Of a stretch of DNA of 18,318 nucleotides, positions 1 through 7,240 are shown piece after piece; within the stretch, counting starts at the first letter, position 1, and the number at the start of each line of letters is the position of its first letter. This DNA comes from CAKAHY01 sp041848045 (GTDB taxonomy: Bacteria > Bacillota > Clostridia > Lachnospirales > Lachnospiraceae): NCBI GenBank assembly GCA_041848045.1, contig JBGZHY010000014.1, positions 1 to 18,318 on the forward strand, written 5' to 3'. The position numbers and the translations under genes are program-made. The notes under the pieces are model-generated. The model searched no databases. It was not told the DNA's origin and was given only the letters and a program-made list of their open reading frames with translations.

Positions 1-105
1 AATAGTCCATATATCTTATTATCTATATTGGGAGTAATGATAGAAACAATAGCAATTATGGCAATTTATGCTATATATATCACAAAAAAATACGAAGTGA
101 GATAG
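1..105 (+). CDS. 3' end of a membrane protein gene (partial)
   Basis: The first frame is open from the window edge to a TAG stop at 103-105 and encodes 34 residues. They are strongly hydrophobic (I, L, A, M rich) and end in a basic tail ITKKYEVR, as expected for a last transmembrane helix followed by a short cytoplasmic tail. The 5' part lies outside the window, so the family cannot be named; a transporter permease is one possibility. The next small frame starts 28 bases downstream behind a GGAGG, so the two may have belonged to one operon. Confidence 0.5.
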   Translation, partial: NSPYILLSILGVMIETIAIMAIYAIYITKKYEVR

Positions 106-133
106 AACAATTAGAAGTTATGGAGGGCAAAAT

Positions 134-331
134 ATGGATAGGAAAACTTTTGATAGTAAAATTGATTCATTACTTGAAAATGCTGAATAAAAAATACCAA
201 GTGAAGATTTGCCTACCTTGCTTCCTATGGAGTATTTCCCCAATATCTCAAAATGGTATACATTTAAATATGAATTATGGGATATCAAAGCAATTATCAG
301 GCAGATAATACACAACGAACGAAAAAACTAA
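134..331 (+). pseudogene. Short reading frame interrupted by an in-frame stop
   Basis: An ATG at 134 follows a GGAGG at 122-126. The frame runs 18 codons to TAA at 188-190, then continues open in the same frame for 46 more codons to a TAA at 329-331. The part after the stop has protein-like composition (motifs PTLLPMEYFPNISKWYTF and KYELWDIKAIIRQII). Either the gene is a real 18-residue peptide, or, more likely, a 65-codon gene broken by one substitution creating TAA. It ends just where the transposase remnant begins, so its own 3' end may have been replaced. I do not recognise the family. Confidence 0.4.
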
Positions 332-375
332 ATATAGAGCAGGCTGACAGGGTGTGCCAAATCTGTTTAAATCTA

Positions 376-618
376 AATGCAAAACTACGAAAGATTATCT
401 ATACAACGAACTCCATCGAAAACCTCAACCGGGGACTGCGGAAAGTGACCAAATCCAAGGCAGTCTTTCCAACCGATGATTCCTTATTAAAAATGCTCTA
501 CCTAGCCATGACGGATATCAAGAAGAAATGGACCGGGAAGTCATGGGAATGGGGGCAAACGCTGGATCAGCTATGCATATTTTTTGGCGACCGGATACAG
601 CCGGAAGACATCATCTAG
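376..618 (+). pseudogene. IS256-family transposase, C-terminal remnant
   Basis: The frame ending in TAG at 616-618 encodes the typical C-terminal part of IS256-family (mutator-type) transposases: LRKIIYTTNSIENLN, then LRKVTKSKAVFPTDDSLLKM, then a W-rich tail KKKWTGKSWEWGQTLDQL. The family protein is about 400 residues long, and only about 80 remain. Upstream of about 376 the same frame no longer looks like transposase. Another frame just before it reads VPNLFKSK, which resembles the expected preceding segment and suggests a frameshift near 378 in an already decayed copy. It would catalyse cut-and-paste transposition when intact; here it is dead. Confidence 0.85.
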
Positions 619-663
619 GCATAAATCCGGCACCATGTAAAAGGTTCATGCCAATAGGTAGTA

Positions 664-702
664 TAAGAGGCTGAATCGCAAAAGCCGCCATTCAGCCTCT
701 TA
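664..702. repeat. 13-bp perfect hairpin inside the IS remnant
   Basis: Arms 664-676 and 690-702 (TAAGAGGCTGAAT / ATTCAGCCTCTTA) are perfectly complementary around a 13-base loop. No T-run follows on either strand, so it is not a standard intrinsic terminator. It lies between the transposase stop and the right terminal repeat and is probably part of the insertion sequence. Confidence 0.6.
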
Positions 703-751
703 CCGCAAAGTTTGTTTAAGTTACTGCTACGAATTTTTCATCAAACCAAGA

Positions 752-779
752 GGTTTACACAAAATAGTTTACACTACCC
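752..779. repeat. Right terminal inverted repeat of the IS256-family element
   Basis: On the minus strand this reads GGGTAGTGTAAACTATTTTG followed by TGTAAACC, which has the form of IS256-family ends (GTGTAAA motif twice). It lies 134 bases after the transposase stop, the right place for IRR. No matching left repeat is present in the window, so the element is truncated on its left and no target duplication can be defined. Confidence 0.75.
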
Positions 780-1163
780 TCCCTAGCACTATATTTTATA
801 CTTCAACTCCTAAAGTCAGGGTTCATATATTTTATTATATCACTTTTTATTTTTCACTCAAATAGTAATTAAGTGTTCTTCTTAATGCTATAACTCCCAC
901 CGCCAACTTGTACTTTTTATATTATTTCACTGTAAAGTGCGTAGGCTCTTTCTTTTCAAGTGCTTTCAAAGAGGGGGACGGAGGATTTTAGGCCCAGCCA
1001 GGTTGCTAATCCCAAATCCTCCGCCCCCCTCTCATAAATCATAAAGGTTTGCTGTTTTTCTTACTCATTTTTCAAGATAAAAGCCTCAATAAATCAAAAA
1101 GGATACTTGACAAAACACTTCCCGGTCTTTACACCGATGCTCTGAAATGATATTTATACAGAC
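780..1163. other. Gene-free stretch between the IS end and the cupin gene
   Basis: I see no credible coding frame here. The first 180 bases are very AT-rich and feature-poor. The only clear structure is the long inverted repeat at 971-1031, listed separately. The part from 1032 to 1163 carries the untranslated 3' flank of the minus-strand cupin gene. Confidence 0.6.
971..1031. repeat. Long G/C-rich inverted repeat (18-bp arms)
   Basis: Arms 971-988 (GAGGGGGACGGAGGATTT) and 1014-1031 (AAATCCTCCGCCCCCCTC) pair along 18 positions with one mismatch. The 25-base loop contains a smaller pairing, AGC with GCT around AACCTG. It stands about 130 bases past the cupin stop and could end that transcript, but only a TTT follows the stem in that direction, so a classic intrinsic terminator is doubtful. 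It could equally be a copy of a dispersed palindromic repeat. Confidence 0.6.
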
Positions 1164-1442
1164 CTACTTCAACACCAAGTGTACAAACGCTTCGCTATCC
1201 TCCAGCATCCGTGCCTGAATGTAATTGTTCCCGTCAAAATGCAGGATCTCGCCGGGCTGTAGGATAAACTCCTCCCCTTCATTCAAGAGTACCTGCACCT
1301 TGCCCTTCACCACCGTAAAGGTCACATTTGCCTCCGGATGATTATGCTTGGGGATGCTCTCTCCCGCTTTGCCCTCCTTTTTCACCACCGTAAACTTCTC
1401 TTCCTGCAGAACCGCTCCTGCTTCCCGATATACCTTTGCCAT
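1164..1442 (-). CDS. Small single-domain cupin protein
   Basis: A 92-residue protein that is almost entirely one cupin beta-barrel. Motif 1 is visible as G27 then H33-N34-H35 and E37, ending in the glycine of VVKG (residues 44-47). Motif 2 is PGEILHF in the second half, supplying the third histidine. Such metal-binding mini-cupins range from dioxygenases to sensors, and nothing fixes the substrate. The ATG at 1442 has an AAAGGAG seven bases upstream. The gene is monocistronic, downstream of the MATE gene in the same direction, but has its own predicted promoter with an activator-type palindrome (1492-1533). That motif is shared with the hemerythrin operon at 9.1 kb, so a role in nitrosative or redox stress is inferred, not shown. 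Confidence 0.85.
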   Translation of the reverse strand: MAKVYREAGAVLQEEKFTVVKKEGKAGESIPKHNHPEANVTFTVVKGKVQVLLNEGEEFILQPGEILHFDGNNYIQARMLEDSEAFVHLVLK

Positions 1443-1491
1443 TTCCCTACTCCTTTCTCCAATGTATAGATGAACGATATGCTATGTATAA

Positions 1492-1533
1492 ATCATAGTA
1501 TTTTCCTAGGAAATAGTCCGTAACCTAAGTTAC
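1492..1533 (-). promoter_or_regulatory. Activator-type promoter of the cupin gene (HcpR-like box plus -10)
   Basis: The palindrome GTAAC-CTAA-GTTAC occupies 1520-1533 and extends by one more pair to CGTAAC...GTTACG. Its centre is 29.5 bp upstream of the -10 hexamer TATGAT (1497-1492, minus strand). No -35 consensus exists where one is needed. This puts the box centre near -41.5, the classic class II position for CRP/FNR-family activators. The box overlaps the last codons and stop of the MATE gene. The same motif and distance occur at 9136-9177. Confidence 0.65.
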
Positions 1534-2868
1534 GCAATAGGCATATATTTTCTTTTTTCCGCCGTGATAAAGCGCCAAAAGATATACGGCACACACAATC
1601 CAGATAAAAGGCTCCGCCCAGACCACGGCGCTGTAGCCGAACAACGGAATCAGATACAGCGAAAACAGCACCTTTAACACCAGCTCTATGCCGCTGGACA
1701 CCACCGGCGAAATCTTGTAACCCAAAGACTGCATGGCGCTTCTGAGGGCACACAGTACACCCAGAGGAAAAAAGAAAAAGGTACAAAAACGCAGGTTAAA
1801 CATTGCTTTTTCCAGTATTTCGGCATCTCCACTGCGCACCAACAGCCGCAGCATCTGCATCCCGCCAAACTGCACGATAAGAAACACCGCCAATCCCCAA
1901 ACCAGACTGATATAATATATCTGCCGTATTGCTTCCTTAATGCGCTCCACCTTTTTTGCTCCGTAATTTTGTCCCACAAAGGTGGCAACCGCAACCGACA
2001 AGGTACCGATGGGCATCATCAGCATCTCGCTGATTTTTCGAGATACGGTATGCGCCTTTACCACTGTCAGGTCAAGACCGTTAATGCCGATTTGCAAAAT
2101 AACGGAGCCTACGGAATACAGGGAGAGCATCAGTCCCATGGACAGACCTGTTGTCAGCATCTCCCGCAGTAAAATGGCATTGGGCTGCCAATCTTGTCCT
2201 GTCGGAAGATACGGCCTGTAACGCCTGTAAATGTAAACAAAACACAGGAGCGCCGAAAGAAGCTGCGAAATAAGGGTGGCAAAAGCGGCGCCTGCGATGC
2301 CTAAGCGCAGCTGCAGGACAAAACAGATATCCAATACAATATTGACGAAGCAGGCAAGCACCAAAAAATACAGCGGCGTCCGGCTGTTGCCCAGAGCCTG
2401 CATAAATCCGGCTCCCATATTGTAAGAAATGGTTGCCGCCATTCCCGCCAGAATGATGAAAATATAGGTATAGCTTTGTGCAAAAATTTCTTCCGGCGTT
2501 TTCAAAAACTGTAAAAGACTGCGTAAAAACACGAGAGAAATACAGGTCAGCAATGCCGTAATCAGGAAATTCAAGCTCAGCATCGCCGCCACCGCTCTGC
2601 GCAGCTTTCGTACATCCTTTTGACCGAAGGTTCTGGCGATAATGATGCTGTATCCGTTGTTTAAACCGTTTGCGAAATTGACCAGAACCGAATACAGGGC
2701 TGCGGTGGCGCCGATGGCTGCCACTGCCTCCTCCCCGATACCGATTCCCACAATCAACATATCCGCAAAATTGTAAATCTGCTGAAACAAAATACCCACA
2801 AAAACCGGAAGTGCGAAACGCAGCATCAAATGCAGCGGCTTCCCCTTTGTCATATCCATGGTATTCAT
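1525..2868 (-). CDS. MATE-family multidrug/Na+ antiporter
   Basis: A 447-residue integral membrane protein with about 12 hydrophobic segments, the size and layout of the MATE (multi antimicrobial extrusion) family. The N-terminal helix contains the typical LFQQIYNFADMLIVG, and the second half repeats the pattern around MLMMPIGTLSVAVATFVGQN. It would export cationic compounds in exchange for Na+ or H+; the substrate is not predictable. The start chosen is the ATG at 2868, behind GGAGGGAG. An upstream in-frame ATG at 2913 lies inside the leader terminator and lacks a binding site. The leader (2903-3066) has an attenuator-like arrangement, so expression may be induced by a translation-affecting drug. 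Confidence 0.9.
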   Translation of the reverse strand: MNTMDMTKGKPLHLMLRFALPVFVGILFQQIYNFADMLIVGIGIGEEAVAAIGATAALYSVLVNFANGLNNGYSIIIARTFGQKDVRKLRRAVAAMLSLNFLITALLTCISLVFLRSLLQFLKTPEEIFAQSYTYIFIILAGMAATISYNMGAGFMQALGNSRTPLYFLVLACFVNIVLDICFVLQLRLGIAGAAFATLISQLLSALLCFVYIYRRYRPYLPTGQDWQPNAILLREMLTTGLSMGLMLSLYSVGSVILQIGINGLDLTVVKAHTVSRKISEMLMMPIGTLSVAVATFVGQNYGAKKVERIKEAIRQIYYISLVWGLAVFLIVQFGGMQMLRLLVRSGDAEILEKAMFNLRFCTFFFFPLGVLCALRSAMQSLGYKISPVVSSGIELVLKVLFSLYLIPLFGYSAVVWAEPFIWIVCAVYLLALYHGGKKKIYAYCVT

Positions 2869-2902
2869 ATTTTTTCTCCCTCCGCCGCCGTTTTTCTTCC
2901 AC

Positions 2903-2925
2903 AAAAAAAGCACCCCTGTGGGTAC
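2903..2925 (-). terminator. Leader terminator upstream of the MATE gene
   Basis: On the minus strand GTACCC-ACAG-GGGTGC forms a 6-bp stem (one G-T wobble) with a four-base loop, followed directly by seven T (2909-2903). It lies between the promoters and the MATE start, so it would stop transcription early unless it is prevented from forming. Confidence 0.65.
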
Positions 2926-2940
2926 CCGTGTCGGACTTAT

Positions 2941-2979
2941 ATCAGTGGGGCTATCGGCAAAATAGCCCCTTTCACTGAT
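2941..2979 (-). promoter_or_regulatory. Leader hairpin, possible antiterminator, of the MATE gene
   Basis: On the minus strand ATCAGT-gaaa-GGGGCTAT pairs with ATAGCCCC-ACTGAT around a seven-base loop, giving 14 base pairs with one bulge. It stands 15 bases before the leader terminator. The C4 run of its 3' arm could also pair with the G4 of the terminator, which would make the two structures competing. A six-codon frame (ATG at 2992, encoding MRHLHQ and stopping with TGA at the base of the first arm) precedes it. Confidence 0.6.
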
Positions 2980-3037
2980 GTAAGTGTCGCATTATATTAT
3001 GCAACCGAAGCAGCCTATGCAAGAACTGCTCACCAAC

Positions 3038-3066
3038 AATATACCATATTCCATATATGAAATCAA
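3038..3066 (-). promoter_or_regulatory. Promoter of the MATE leader
   Basis: On the minus strand TTGATT (3066-3061) is followed after exactly 17 bp by TATATT (3043-3038). A second candidate further down, TTGCAT (3022-3017) with TAATAT (2999-2994) also at 17 bp, would start the RNA inside the leader. The first would include the six-codon leader frame in the transcript, the second would not. Confidence 0.5.
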
Positions 3067-3119
3067 TATCATAATAGACTATGCAAAAAATAATTTTTTT
3101 CTTTGTATTTCTTTATTTT

Positions 3120-4283
3120 TTACGTGAATACATTTTCACATTCCAAAAGAGAATACAAGCTTGGTTTCACAGCATGACAGTGCATAACCTTCTCTGCCTC
3201 CTCCTTGGCTCTCTCCCTGCTTTCGGCGGATTTGGAAGGGCGGTGCACGGCACGCAGCAAAATATTTTTCGGCGTGTGCGCCATGTCGATAAATTCCAGT
3301 ACCTGGGTATCATAGCCCATATATTCCAATAAATTGGCACGTATAGCATCCGTCATCAGCGCCGCAAAACGATCCTTGATTATGCCGTATCTGCTAAACA
3401 GGGCAAATTCTCCGCTCTGCATCTGTCCCGCCAGCTCATGCTGACAGCAAGGTACACAAAAAATCATTTTCGCCTTCCAGCGCACCGCATTGTACAGGGC
3501 ATAATCCGTTGCCGTATCGCAGGCATGCAGACTGATGACCATATCCACCGGAAAATCCGCTTCATAATCCCGGATATCCCCCGGAGCAAAATGCAGATTT
3601 TCATAACCGTATTTTCGGGCTGCAAGCCTACATTTTTCGATAACCTCTTCTTTTAAATCCAAGCCCAGCATATGCACCTTGATTTTGCGAATCTCATGCA
3701 GATAGTGATAGACCAAAAAACTCAAATAGGACTTTCCGCAGCCGAAGTCGATAATGCGCAGCTCCTTATCTCCCCATTTCTTTACCGCGTCATCTATCAG
3801 CTCGATAAAACGGTTAATCTGCTTATACTTATCGTACATAGACTGCACCACCTTGCCGGAGGCGGTGAAAATCCCCATATCCGTCAGGGGAGGAATATGA
3901 CTGCCTTCCTCAAAAATATACTGCTTTTTCCGATTGTGGGCAGGCTGCATTTTCGCCATTTTCCCCGGCTCCGCTTTTTTCCGGCTCAAGAAAAATTTTC
4001 CCTTTTTACTTCGCTTCAAAGCATATTCGTATGTAGAGCTCCAGGCGTGCAGCCTGGTGAAATCCTCCTGTAAATAACGCTGACAATAGGAAAGCAGCTG
4101 CTCCCTTTCCAGCTTTTCGTGAAAAACCTGGGTTTTGGTATATTTGGCTGCCAAAAGATAGGTCTGCTTATCCTCTATCACAATTTTTTGAAATGCAGCA
4201 TTGTCAAAAAGAGGAGCGCTGTATACCAGCTTATAGACCTCCTCCATCGGAATGGATTCCAAACATTCCCGCAAACTTTCCAT
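3120..4283 (-). CDS. SAM-dependent methyltransferase, Methyltransf_32-like
   Basis: A 387-residue class I methyltransferase. The SAM-binding motif I is IIDFGCGKSYLSFLVYHYL (about residues 177-195), followed by an acidic LGLDLKEEV strand. Later come SLHACDTATDYAL (about 251-263) and CVPCCQHEL (about 276-284). The last two are typical of the Methyltransf_32 group, related in pattern to eukaryotic METTL25/GSTCD-type proteins. The substrate is unknown to me; RNA is a reasonable guess. Its ATG at 4283 shares a base with the TGA of the MFS gene (TGATG), so translation is probably coupled; the GTG codon just before is less likely as start. The last 40 residues are charged and weakly conserved in character. 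Confidence 0.85.
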   Translation of the reverse strand: MESLRECLESIPMEEVYKLVYSAPLFDNAAFQKIVIEDKQTYLLAAKYTKTQVFHEKLEREQLLSYCQRYLQEDFTRLHAWSSTYEYALKRSKKGKFFLSRKKAEPGKMAKMQPAHNRKKQYIFEEGSHIPPLTDMGIFTASGKVVQSMYDKYKQINRFIELIDDAVKKWGDKELRIIDFGCGKSYLSFLVYHYLHEIRKIKVHMLGLDLKEEVIEKCRLAARKYGYENLHFAPGDIRDYEADFPVDMVISLHACDTATDYALYNAVRWKAKMIFCVPCCQHELAGQMQSGEFALFSRYGIIKDRFAALMTDAIRANLLEYMGYDTQVLEFIDMAHTPKNILLRAVHRPSKSAESRERAKEEAEKVMHCHAVKPSLYSLLECENVFT

Positions 4284-5494
4284 CACGTCATCTTCTCCTT
4301 TTTAAACGATATGCGGCTAAGCAGCAGACAGGACAACAAGGCCAAGGAGGCAATCCCCTTCCATATCCCGCCGTCTTCGATCCCGAAGCGCTGTGCCGCT
4401 TCCGTTCCCAATATAATCCCTACGCTGCGTACACAGAGTACAAGGGCATTGGCCAAGCCGGTGCCCATTTGGGGAAAGTTTTCCGTCAAAGCCACAAAAG
4501 CATAAATATTATACAAAACCTCTCCTGCCGTCCAGATAATCAGCCATACAAACAGAGAGGACTGCCATAGCGGCTCCCGAATGTACGAAAAGGCAAACAG
4601 CAGGCCTCCGTAGCCCGATGCCGCCGCCAATCCTGCATACAGCAGGCAGTGCTTCACCTTTGTTTTTGCCGTCAGGGAAATCAACAGAGGATTAAGCAGC
4701 ACAAAGGCAAAGGCATTGACGCTGACCAGCGCACTGTACAGCCAAAGTGCCTGCTGCTGTGGCAGACTTTTTTGCAGAGCCAGCGGCAGACTGAAAATCT
4801 GCTGACTCAGGCAAAGCTCCAGCAGGGTAAAAGCAGACAAAAACAAAAGCAAATCCTTTCTAAAGAAACTCCCGGGCGAAAAATTTTCTCGTTTTTTTAC
4901 TTCCGCCTGCCCGCTTCCCTCCTCCTGCTCTTCCTCTTTAGGCAGACTCCGGTATATGGCATATACCAAAGCCACACCCAAAAAGGTAAACAGGGCATAT
5001 ATCCTAAACGCCACGGCCGTATCACCGAAAAAACGAGCCATCAAAACAGGAGAAATGATGCCGCCGATACTGGTTCCGACGAAAATAGCCGAATAAGCCT
5101 GCCTCTTGCCGTTTGCCGGCGCAATGTCCACCACGAAGCTGTTCATGGAAGGCCTGGAAATGCCCATCATCAAAAAAGCCAGCAAAAGCAGCACCAGCCC
5201 GGGCACGGAAGAGGAGAAAATGCCGTAAGCCAGAAAGGACAGACCGTATATTATGCGGGAAAGCATAATGACTCCCGCTTTATGCCGCCTGCCTACCCTT
5301 GCCCCCAAAAGAGAGGTCGGAATCATACTCAGGAAGACAAGATTGTATACCATACCCAGTTTGTCCCCCTCCAGTCCAAATTCCCGGGACAGAATCAGAA
5401 CCAAAAAAGATATGACGGAGCCTCCTACACTGAACATGGACATGGCAAGCACATAAGCATAGATTCTTTTCGGAAGTATAAAATATTGCTTCAT
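4283..5494 (-). CDS. MFS transporter, 12 membrane helices
   Basis: A 403-residue major facilitator superfamily protein. The loop after helix 2 carries a motif A variant, GARVGRRHKAG (residues 64-74), and a charged central loop (about 183-210, rich in E and K) separates two six-helix halves. The ATG at 5494 has GGAGGAG directly upstream; the longer in-frame extension to 5584 lies in the preceding terminator and has no binding site. It overlaps the methyltransferase start by one base, so the pair is an operon. The substrate is not evident; drug or metabolite export are both possible. Confidence 0.85.
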   Translation of the reverse strand: MKQYFILPKRIYAYVLAMSMFSVGGSVISFLVLILSREFGLEGDKLGMVYNLVFLSMIPTSLLGARVGRRHKAGVIMLSRIIYGLSFLAYGIFSSSVPGLVLLLLAFLMMGISRPSMNSFVVDIAPANGKRQAYSAIFVGTSIGGIISPVLMARFFGDTAVAFRIYALFTFLGVALVYAIYRSLPKEEEQEEGSGQAEVKKRENFSPGSFFRKDLLLFLSAFTLLELCLSQQIFSLPLALQKSLPQQQALWLYSALVSVNAFAFVLLNPLLISLTAKTKVKHCLLYAGLAAASGYGGLLFAFSYIREPLWQSSLFVWLIIWTAGEVLYNIYAFVALTENFPQMGTGLANALVLCVRSVGIILGTEAAQRFGIEDGGIWKGIASLALLSCLLLSRISFKKEKMT

Positions 5495-5515
5495 CCTCTC
5501 CTCCTGTGCGCATTT

Positions 5516-5545
5516 TGTATACAGCATAACACAAAAGGATGAAAA
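5516..5545 (-). promoter_or_regulatory. Candidate promoter of the MFS-methyltransferase operon
   Basis: On the minus strand TTTTCA (5545-5540) and TATACA (5521-5516) are separated by 18 bp, about 20 bases upstream of the MFS start. It lies just after the terminator of the AhpF-like gene, where a new promoter is needed. Confidence 0.4.
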
Positions 5546-5548
5546 AGT

Positions 5549-5591
5549 AAAAAGGATATATCCCGCCCCTCTCCGGCAAAACATATCCTTT
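5549..5591 (-). terminator. Terminator of the ahpC/ahpF-like operon
   Basis: On the minus strand AAAGGATAT (5591-5583) pairs with ATATCCTTT (5559-5551), with a short inner GCC/GGC pairing, and the stem runs into a T-run. It begins 10 bases after the stop of the flavoprotein gene. Confidence 0.6.
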
Positions 5592-5600
5592 CCATATATT

Positions 5601-7223
5601 CTAGCGCAGCAAATCGCACAGCTGCTCTATATTCTTCTTGCCAAAGCTCACCTGCTCATCGTCCAAAACCATGCAAGGTACGCTCATGACCTTATATTTA
5701 TCCTTCAAGTCCCCGAAATGGTTGATATCGTAGGTAGATACCCGAATCTTCGGATTCAGAGCGGCAATCCGCCATGCGGCAACCACCAAATCCGGACACA
5801 TGGTACAGGATAGAGAAATCAGTATTTTAACATCCCTCTCCTTATCCAGAGCAGCTATCTTTGCCTTTGTTCCCTCATCCAAAGGCTGCCCCGGTCCCGC
5901 AATATTATACAGTCCCAGGATAAAGGAGGTAAATTCATGTCCTCCCGGCACGCCGTGGAAGCTGTGACCGCTGTAAGAGCCGTTCTCCCGGATGATTCTG
6001 ACGCAAGGCCTTGCCACCGCCGCATCCCGGTTTTTGCGCAGCTCCAGCTTATCCGTCAAAGCGCACAATTCCTGCAGATAATTTTCCAGCTCCGCAGATA
6101 CCGGCCTTTCATCGGGACAAAGCTCTAAGATAAGTTTGGTTGCCATTCTGCCGAATACCGCATTCAGCTGCTCCAGCATATCGGCGGTAAATAAAGCCGA
6201 AGAAGACTCGCCTCCCTTTGGCACTTCGGCATTTCTGTTCTCCTTTTTCACATTACTGATGCGCTTCGGCGCCTCCGGTACAAGTCCTGTTTTTTTCTGC
6301 ATAGCGGCGGCATATTTCTCCAGCTCCGTTGCCGCCAAAGCACCGTCACCCACCGCCGTTACCACCTGACGCAATGACTTATCGCAGACATCTCCGGCGG
6401 CATAAACGCCTTCCAGGCTGGTTTTCTGGTTTCTGTCCGTCCAGATATAGCCCTTTTCCGTAAGCTGCGCCTTGTCCTTCACCAAGCCGATTTGAGGAAT
6501 AAAGCCTGCAAACACAAATACACCCAGATTATCCGCCGACTGATACTCCACCCGTTCTCCCGTATCGGAGCGTCGATATACCACTCTGTTCAAGAAAGCA
6601 TCTCCCGATACTTCCTCCAGCTGCGTATGGGTCAAAACCGTAATTTTTTCATGGGATTTCACCTGCTCCGCCGTCGCCCTGTCGCACTTAAAATCTTCGC
6701 CCCGCACCAAAACCGTGATTTTCTTTGCATAGCGGGTTAAAAACAGACTTTCCTCCGCCGCCGCATAGCCGCCGCCCACCACAAAGACCTCCTTGTCCGT
6801 GAAAAATTCACCGTCACAGGTGGCGCAATAGGCAACGCCTCTGCCTTTAAATTCTTCCTCACCCCGGAAACCGATGCTTCTGGGACTGGCGCCGGTGGCC
6901 AGAAGGATGCCGAAAGCCTTATACTCTCCTTTATTGGTATGTACCGTCTTAATGTCGCCATCCAAATCAAGAGCGCTGACCTCCGCAATGGCAAATTCCG
7001 CACCGAAAGACGCCGCCTGCTTACGCATGGTTTCCGTCAAGGTATGCCCGTCCGTATTCTCAATACCCGGATAGTTTACCACCTCATGGGTAATGCGAAT
7101 CTGTCCGCCGAAATTCTCTTTTTCCAAAACCAGTACCTTGTAGCAGGCTCTCGCCAGATACAGGGCGGCGGTGAGCCCGGAAGGTCCACCGCCAATTACT
7201 ACAACATCATATAAATGTTCCAT
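5601..7223 (-). CDS. AhpF-like flavoprotein disulfide reductase with reversed domain order
   Basis: A 540-residue protein. Residues 1-305 are a thioredoxin-reductase fold: FAD motif GGGPSG (11-16), redox pair CATC (133-136), nucleotide-binding glycines VVGGGYAAAEES (148-159) and AAGD (275-278). After a polar linker (about 310-345), residues 350-540 match the N-terminal domain of AhpF: GVPGGHEFTSFILGL, then LSCTMCPD with the second pair C473/C476, and a VMSVPCMV cis-proline site. In AhpF this domain comes first, here last. It should pass electrons from a reduced nucleotide through FAD and two disulfides to AhpC, whose gene ends 17 bases upstream. The HRRxxxR of NADPH enzymes is replaced by VRGxxxK, so NADH or another donor is possible. 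Confidence 0.85.
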   Translation of the reverse strand: MEHLYDVVVIGGGPSGLTAALYLARACYKVLVLEKENFGGQIRITHEVVNYPGIENTDGHTLTETMRKQAASFGAEFAIAEVSALDLDGDIKTVHTNKGEYKAFGILLATGASPRSIGFRGEEEFKGRGVAYCATCDGEFFTDKEVFVVGGGYAAAEESLFLTRYAKKITVLVRGEDFKCDRATAEQVKSHEKITVLTHTQLEEVSGDAFLNRVVYRRSDTGERVEYQSADNLGVFVFAGFIPQIGLVKDKAQLTEKGYIWTDRNQKTSLEGVYAAGDVCDKSLRQVVTAVGDGALAATELEKYAAAMQKKTGLVPEAPKRISNVKKENRNAEVPKGGESSSALFTADMLEQLNAVFGRMATKLILELCPDERPVSAELENYLQELCALTDKLELRKNRDAAVARPCVRIIRENGSYSGHSFHGVPGGHEFTSFILGLYNIAGPGQPLDEGTKAKIAALDKERDVKILISLSCTMCPDLVVAAWRIAALNPKIRVSTYDINHFGDLKDKYKVMSVPCMVLDDEQVSFGKKNIEQLCDLLR

Positions 7224-7240
7224 ACATGCCCCTTTTTATC

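Noticed and set aside
664..702. Intrinsic terminator after the transposase
   Set aside because: The stem is perfect but no T-run follows on either strand.
376..779. Intact insertion sequence at the left edge
   Set aside because: Only about 80 of some 400 transposase residues and one terminal repeat are present, with no left repeat.
2081..2902. Long alternative minus-strand frame within the MATE gene
   Set aside because: It is a shifted frame of the transporter, rich in R, C and F, without family motifs or a proper start.
2869..2913. Fifteen-residue N-terminal extension of the MATE protein
   Set aside because: The upstream ATG is inside the leader terminator and lacks a ribosome binding site, while ATG 2868 has GGAGGGAG.
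4649..5542. Long plus-strand open frame opposite the MFS gene
   Set aside because: Its composition is rich in Q, K, R and H with no domain pattern, and it is the antisense of a clear 12-helix transporter.
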